This document shows positions 60,001-64,000 of a stretch of DNA of 64,000 bases, in pieces. Below the pieces are notes generated by a model that saw only the letters and a list, made by a program, of their open reading frames with translations, was not told the DNA's origin and did no database searches. The position numbers and the translations under genes are program-made. Every line of letters begins with the position of its first letter. Within the stretch, counting starts at the first letter, position 1. The DNA comes from Lindgomyces ingoldianus (Eukaryota > Ascomycota > Dothideomycetes > Pleosporales > Lindgomycetaceae). The stretch lies in NCBI RefSeq assembly GCF_010093535.1, contig NW_022985162.1, forward strand, positions 825,700-889,699, given 5' to 3'.

Positions 60001-62784
60001 AGTTACCTAGCTTAGTCTTTAGGATGTTAAACACTTATTAGAGAGGTGTGTGCGCGTGCTTAACCTTTCTAACTACCTAATGTGCTTTTATAGGCATCTG
60101 CTTACATATAGCTCCTATAATTTTTACATAGGCCTAAAAATCCTCTAAAGCAAAGTTTATACTAGGGTTATACATAATATAGTCTAAAGGTCTTTAATAG
60201 GTGTTAATCTAGCATTTACACAGTGCATTCTAGGTATCTTGTGTAGACATAAATTTTAAAAATGTAGCAGCCTAAAATAATATGTCTACATTAATAATAT
60301 ATAAGACATCTTTATTATTAATTTATATAACATTAATAATAACTTTATAGTTAAAGTAGGTATTATTTTTAATTATAAACTTAAATTTTTATAAGGCCTA
60401 GTTATATAATTAGTAGAGGTAGCAGAACTTCTTAATCTCTTTTAGCACTGCAGCATTAATGTTATAGCTAGCGCTAGTTAGCATCTTCTAGAGTCTCTCT
60501 ATGCAGGGGTGTCTAAATTAGTAGTAAAGGTAGTAGAGTTCTAATTTAGTAAAAAAAAACATAGATTTTTTCTTACTAACATTAAAAAAAAAGTGTCTCT
60601 ATTTTTATATAATAAGTATAGTAGTTTTATTTTTATATATAATAACATTTAAAATGTTGTTAAAGTATGCCCTAAGTTAGTTAGCATTTACTAGTAATAG
60701 TAAGAATAGTGTTAGAGTCTTTAGAATGTAGTATGTAACTAGACTAATTAGGTTCTAGATTTATATAGTACTAATTAATCTCTTTAGTGTTTAGCCTTTA
60801 AAGCTAATATTTATTTAGCTAGGTGTTTAATTAATTTTTATACATAAGTTCTTTTATATGTACGCCTTAAGTTAAGACTTACTAATAGTAGAGATCTTTA
60901 CTGCGCCTATATTCTATAGTTTACCTTAGTATACTGTACAGTATTAGTTATTAAGAATAAACTGCTTAGCATATTCTTTAGGTTTAATGCTGTAGATGTC
61001 CTCTTCTGTTGCATAGTATAAATAAGTAGTAAAAGTAAAGTAGTTAATAGCTTTTTTAGCATTTTTACTTTTTTATTTTATTTTTTTTATATTATGTAAA
61101 TTATTTTTTTTCTTAGAGTAACTTTTAAAGTCTTAGATGTATAAAGTAATAGCTTTATATAATAAGGTCTTATTATAAAAATCTTTATATAAGGCAACAT
61201 ACTAGTTCTTTGCTTATATATAGTTATTATAAGGGTAGTTTAATAACTAATATCTTTTCTTATAGTAGACAAAGCACTTCTTTATCTGTATATAGTTGTC
61301 TCTAAATTATAGCCTAAACCTAAATAAAAATCTTTTATATTATTCTCTTTTACACAGAGAGAAGCTTTCTTCTTATTGTGCAGACTCTTATTATGCAAAG
61401 TTATATTAGTAGTTTATGTAGTATACATTAGGCAGTTCCTAGAGGTATTAGTTTACCCTTTAGTTTATAGTAACTTAAAGTAATGCCTATAAGTTACTAA
61501 ATAAGGCTTTACATAAGAGCTTAATAGTAAACATAGCATGTTCTAGTTCTAGTTATTCTTAACAGGCTTATATAATAGCAGTGTGCAGTAGAACATCTTT
61601 TTAAAATTCTGTTTTTAGTGCCTTTTATATAAGTGTAAGCTTATTAATTATTATTTTAAAAGCTTTATATAAACTCTTATTAAAGTTCTTTTATTAGCAT
61701 TATATAAAAGTTATTATTATCTAGTCTGTCTAGTACTAGCTATAGTTTACATTAGTGTTAAAGTAACTACTTAAGGTGTTGTACAAATGCTTCTAGTTAT
61801 GTCTAGGGCCTATGTTGTGCATATAGTACATATTTGCCTAACCTTTTAAGATATCTAGAAAGATGTTTACATACTAAGTTTTCTAGATATCTAGCTATTA
61901 ACATAAATTAATAAAGATTTTTATTTTATTTATAAAAATGTTATATAGTTAACTTATATAGTTATTATTTTTTTTATACTTTTTAAAATTATATAATTTT
62001 ATTTACTAGAAGTTTTTCTTTAGCAGTTTCTCTCTAAGGTAGAAGTTTATACAGGTTGTAATGTAGTATAGATTGTGCAGGTGGTATTAGTAGTGTATAC
62101 ACTACTGCAGGCGGTGGTGTGTACGATTAAGGGTGTGGAGCAGGCGTTGGGTAGAGTGGCATGTATTGTTTGTATAGTGATTAGTATAGTGCTAGCTAAG
62201 GTGTAAAAGCAGGTAATGCTAGTATATTTAGTGTTAATAGCAGCATTATGTTTAGTCTGCTTCTGTGTAGAGCCTTATATAGTAATAAAAGTTATGTATA
62301 AAGCTTTTCTAGTGTAATTACTTTTTCTTATGCTATATTATACAGCTTCTAGGCTTAGGTACTTTTAGTACCTAGCTATAGTGTAATTCTCTTGTCTTTT
62401 AGCACTTATATAAGCTCTCTTTTAAACACACAGCTAAGTGCTAAAAAGTCTTATAGTGTCTATTTTTTAAAATCCTTTATATATGTACTTAGAAAAGTAG
62501 CGCCCTTCTAAGTTATTATATGTAGATTAGTAATTATATAACTTATATATAATTAAGTCTATAAGCTTATTAGAGCCTTTAACATATTAATCTTGTTATT
62601 TTAGTACTCTAGACTAGTCTTATTCTATAGTGTTGCCTTTAATATCCCTATATTCTTTATAAGTTATTTATATAATAGGAATTATTCCTTATTTTTTCTA
62701 TTATTACATAGAGTTATTAGTTACTAATAAGATTTTATTATAATAGTATAGTTAATTACTTTTCTAGTAGATTACGCAGGTACT

Positions 62785-63016
62785 GCTGTTGTCTAGCTAC
62801 TAGGTTATGCAGCTTTAATAGCTTTAGTGTGCGCCTTACACTATCTCCTTCTTACTTTATACAGTAGCAGAGCTTGCTGTGTAATGTAAAAAATTAATAT
62901 GCTATTGTCTAGCTACTAGGTTATGCAGCTTTAGTAGCTTTAGTGTGCGTCTTACACTATCTTCTTTTTACTTTGTATAGTAGCAGAGCTTGCTGTACAA
63001 TGCAAAGGATTAATCT
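62785..63016. repeat. Tandem duplication, 116-bp unit
   Basis: Two adjacent copies, 62785-62900 and 62901-63016, share GTCTAGCTACTAGGTTATGC at the same offset and the same ends; differences are few and mostly C/T or G/A. The repeat lies near the 5' LTR in the element's orientation, where a leader or gag start would be expected. Confidence 0.8.
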
Positions 63017-63031
63017 GCTATTCTAAAAGAT

Positions 63032-63155
63032 AAGTAACTAAACAAAGTACTTTATAAAGTGTAGGTACTCTGCTATTACTCTTTCTAAGAAATAAGTAAT
63101 AAAATAAAGTACCTTATAAAGTGTAAGTACTTTATTATTACTTTTGCTAATTTGC
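63032..63155. repeat. Tandem duplication, 62-bp unit
   Basis: Two copies of a unit containing AAAGTAC-TTATAAAGTGTA-GTAC begin near 63,032 and 63,094, directly right of the 116-bp duplication. Sequence between the units ends in similar CTTT/TTTT tracts. Confidence 0.65.
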
Positions 63156-63181
63156 AGTTAATTAAATTAACTACTAATTAG

Positions 63182-63461
63182 TGTTAAATAAGCTCTAATA
63201 GCTAGCTGCTTATAGTATAAGCACTTAAGTAGCAAGAGTAAGAGTAGTGTACAGTGTGCACAGCGTACAAGGTAGGTAAGGTAAGGGCAACATGTTTCTA
63301 GTTCTATTGCTCTTGTCTTTCCTCTGTACAGAGGAAAAGGGGGATATCTAGATGTTCGCGCACAGAGGTTCGCGCACGAGCATCATGTGACATAGATACG
63401 TGATCCTGCTCGTGCGCGATCGTTCGTATCCAGGCCGCGACGCTGCTGCTACGTACAGACA
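63182..63461 (-). repeat. LTR (5' LTR in the element's orientation)
   Basis: 280 bp, TG...CA ends on the plus strand. It retains many CG dinucleotides toward its right end (for example CGCGCAC and GGCCGCGACG), unlike the interior of the element. No clear primer-binding site could be recognised next to it. Confidence 0.9.
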
Positions 63462-63895
63462 GTAACTATTAACTTTTTTTACTTTTTTATAAACACTTTT
63501 AGTGTAACACTTTTTATAGAGCTATAGCTTTACTTTAAAGCTATTTTTATTATTATTATACACTAAATCTACTTTATGCTGCTAAATCTAGAAGAGCTGC
63601 TAGTTTCTATAAAGCTAGCTTTTATGCTTTACATAATACTTTACTTTTTTAAGCCTTAGCTTTTTATTTAATAGCTAAAAGTTATTTTACTTTATAATAA
63701 AAGCTACTTTGTTATTAAAACTAGTGTTAGCTAAGTACTTTTTTAAATAGGCATTAAATAGTGTACTGCTTTAAGATAAAACTAAAAAAAAAGATAATAA
63801 AGCTTTTAACTTAGTAAAGTAATAAAAACTAGTATAATAAAATATATTAGTTTACTAAAAAAAGCTAGCTTTAAAGAATTCTTAAAATAAAGTAG

Positions 63896-64000
63896 TACAC
63901 CTACTGCTGTCAGATATGCGCACCTACTGTCAAGACAGGAGGAACGTTTGACGAAAGCTGCTACATAGTACGAGCAATAAGCTCGAACAGTATGTTGCTG
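63896..64000. other. Base composition returns to normal; probable edge of another element
   Basis: The last 105 bases are markedly richer in G and C than the preceding 14 kb. They contain CCTACTG-TGTCA repeated (63,898-63,913 and 63,923-63,934), then TGTCAAGACAGGAGGAACG. This could be the start of a fresh, non-mutated insertion, perhaps an LTR beginning TGTCAAG, or a return to gene space. It cannot be decided inside the window. Confidence 0.4.

Larger units (their letters stand above)
56249..63461 (-). mobile_element. LTR retrotransposon (7,213 bp), probably Ty1/copia, RIP-inactivated
   Basis: Two 280-bp direct LTRs (56249-56528 and 63182-63461) begin TGTT and end ACA, and the pair is flanked by a perfect 5-bp target duplication GTAAC (56244-56248 and 63462-63466). 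The internal 6.65 kb is too mutated for long frames, but a minus-strand stretch at 59,837-60,034 preserves V-K-A-L-N-N-T-A and L-V-P-T-L-L-V-F, which I recognise from fungal retrotransposon polyproteins. Coding orientation is therefore minus, and the 5' LTR is the right-hand one. Copia order is a tentative inference from this block lying mid-element. No intact gag, protease, RT or RNase H can be read. Confidence 0.85.
49571..63895. repeat. AT-rich, RIP-mutated repeat compartment
   Basis: From about 49,571 the sequence is overwhelmingly A and T with abundant TA dinucleotides and almost no CG, and virtually no long open frame survives. Pairs of repeats inside differ by C-to-T and G-to-A changes. 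Stretches not assigned to the elements listed here (49,571-50,529, 51,634-51,721, 52,858-53,459, 54,579-54,915, 56,020-56,243 and 63,467-63,895) are AT-rich degenerate sequence in which I recognise nothing further. Confidence 0.9.

Noticed and set aside
49571..63895. CRISPR array or centromere-like satellite in the AT-rich region
   Set aside because: There are no regularly spaced short repeats; all repetition is explained by four TIR elements, one LTR element and small tandem duplications.

Overview
The window is ascomycete genomic DNA. Genes carry short spliceosomal introns (about 45-130 bp) with fungal-type donors, CTAAC/CTGAC-like branch sites and YAG acceptors, and the protein families are filamentous-fungal. 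The right quarter is a very AT-rich, repeat-filled block whose repeat copies differ almost only by C-to-T and G-to-A changes, the signature of repeat-induced point mutation (RIP). This bipartite layout of ordinary gene space against an AT-rich repeat compartment fits a Pezizomycotina fungus, plausibly a leotiomycete. That last step is inference from protein style only.

Positions 1-20,000 hold what looks like a diterpenoid biosynthetic cluster. In order: the 3' end of a type-B carboxylesterase, a PaxU/TMEM53-type alpha/beta hydrolase, an Mpv17/PMP22 membrane protein, a bifunctional class II/class I diterpene synthase, a divergently transcribed P450 resembling fungal ent-kaurene oxidase (CYP503 type), a secreted FAD-linked oxidase with two GC-AG introns, and an aldo/keto reductase. 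The synthase would make a labdane-derived hydrocarbon and the P450, flavoenzyme and reductase would decorate it. The product cannot be read from the sequence.

Positions 20,000-29,000 hold accessory and housekeeping genes: an EVE-domain nuclear protein, a small IFI6/IFI27-like membrane protein, a secreted CDH-type haem b cytochrome domain protein, and a secreted HD-domain (cyanamide-hydratase-like) protein.

Positions 29,000-49,000 look like a fungal signalling or allorecognition-type island: a large protein joining a kinase domain to a C-terminal vWA domain, a CorA-like membrane protein lacking GMN, a 771-residue protein with a HeLo-like N terminus, a decayed DUF7580-type gene, and a methionine-permease-like transporter. 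A decayed second FAD oxidase sits next to a Fot1/Pogo transposase fragment.

From about 49,570 the sequence becomes AT-rich. It contains two 1,100-bp fold-back elements (family A), two asymmetric elements of 1,132 and 1,115 bp (family B), and one 7,213-bp LTR retrotransposon with 280-bp LTRs and a perfect 5-bp target duplication. Families A and B share termini and TA target duplications; A appears to be an inverted duplication of the right half of B. At the extreme right end base composition normalises, probably at the edge of another, less mutated element. I found no confident tRNA, rRNA or CRISPR.

Exon coordinates were worked out by hand from reading frame, splice signals and family resemblance. 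No alignment or database search was run, so all family assignments rest on recognition.
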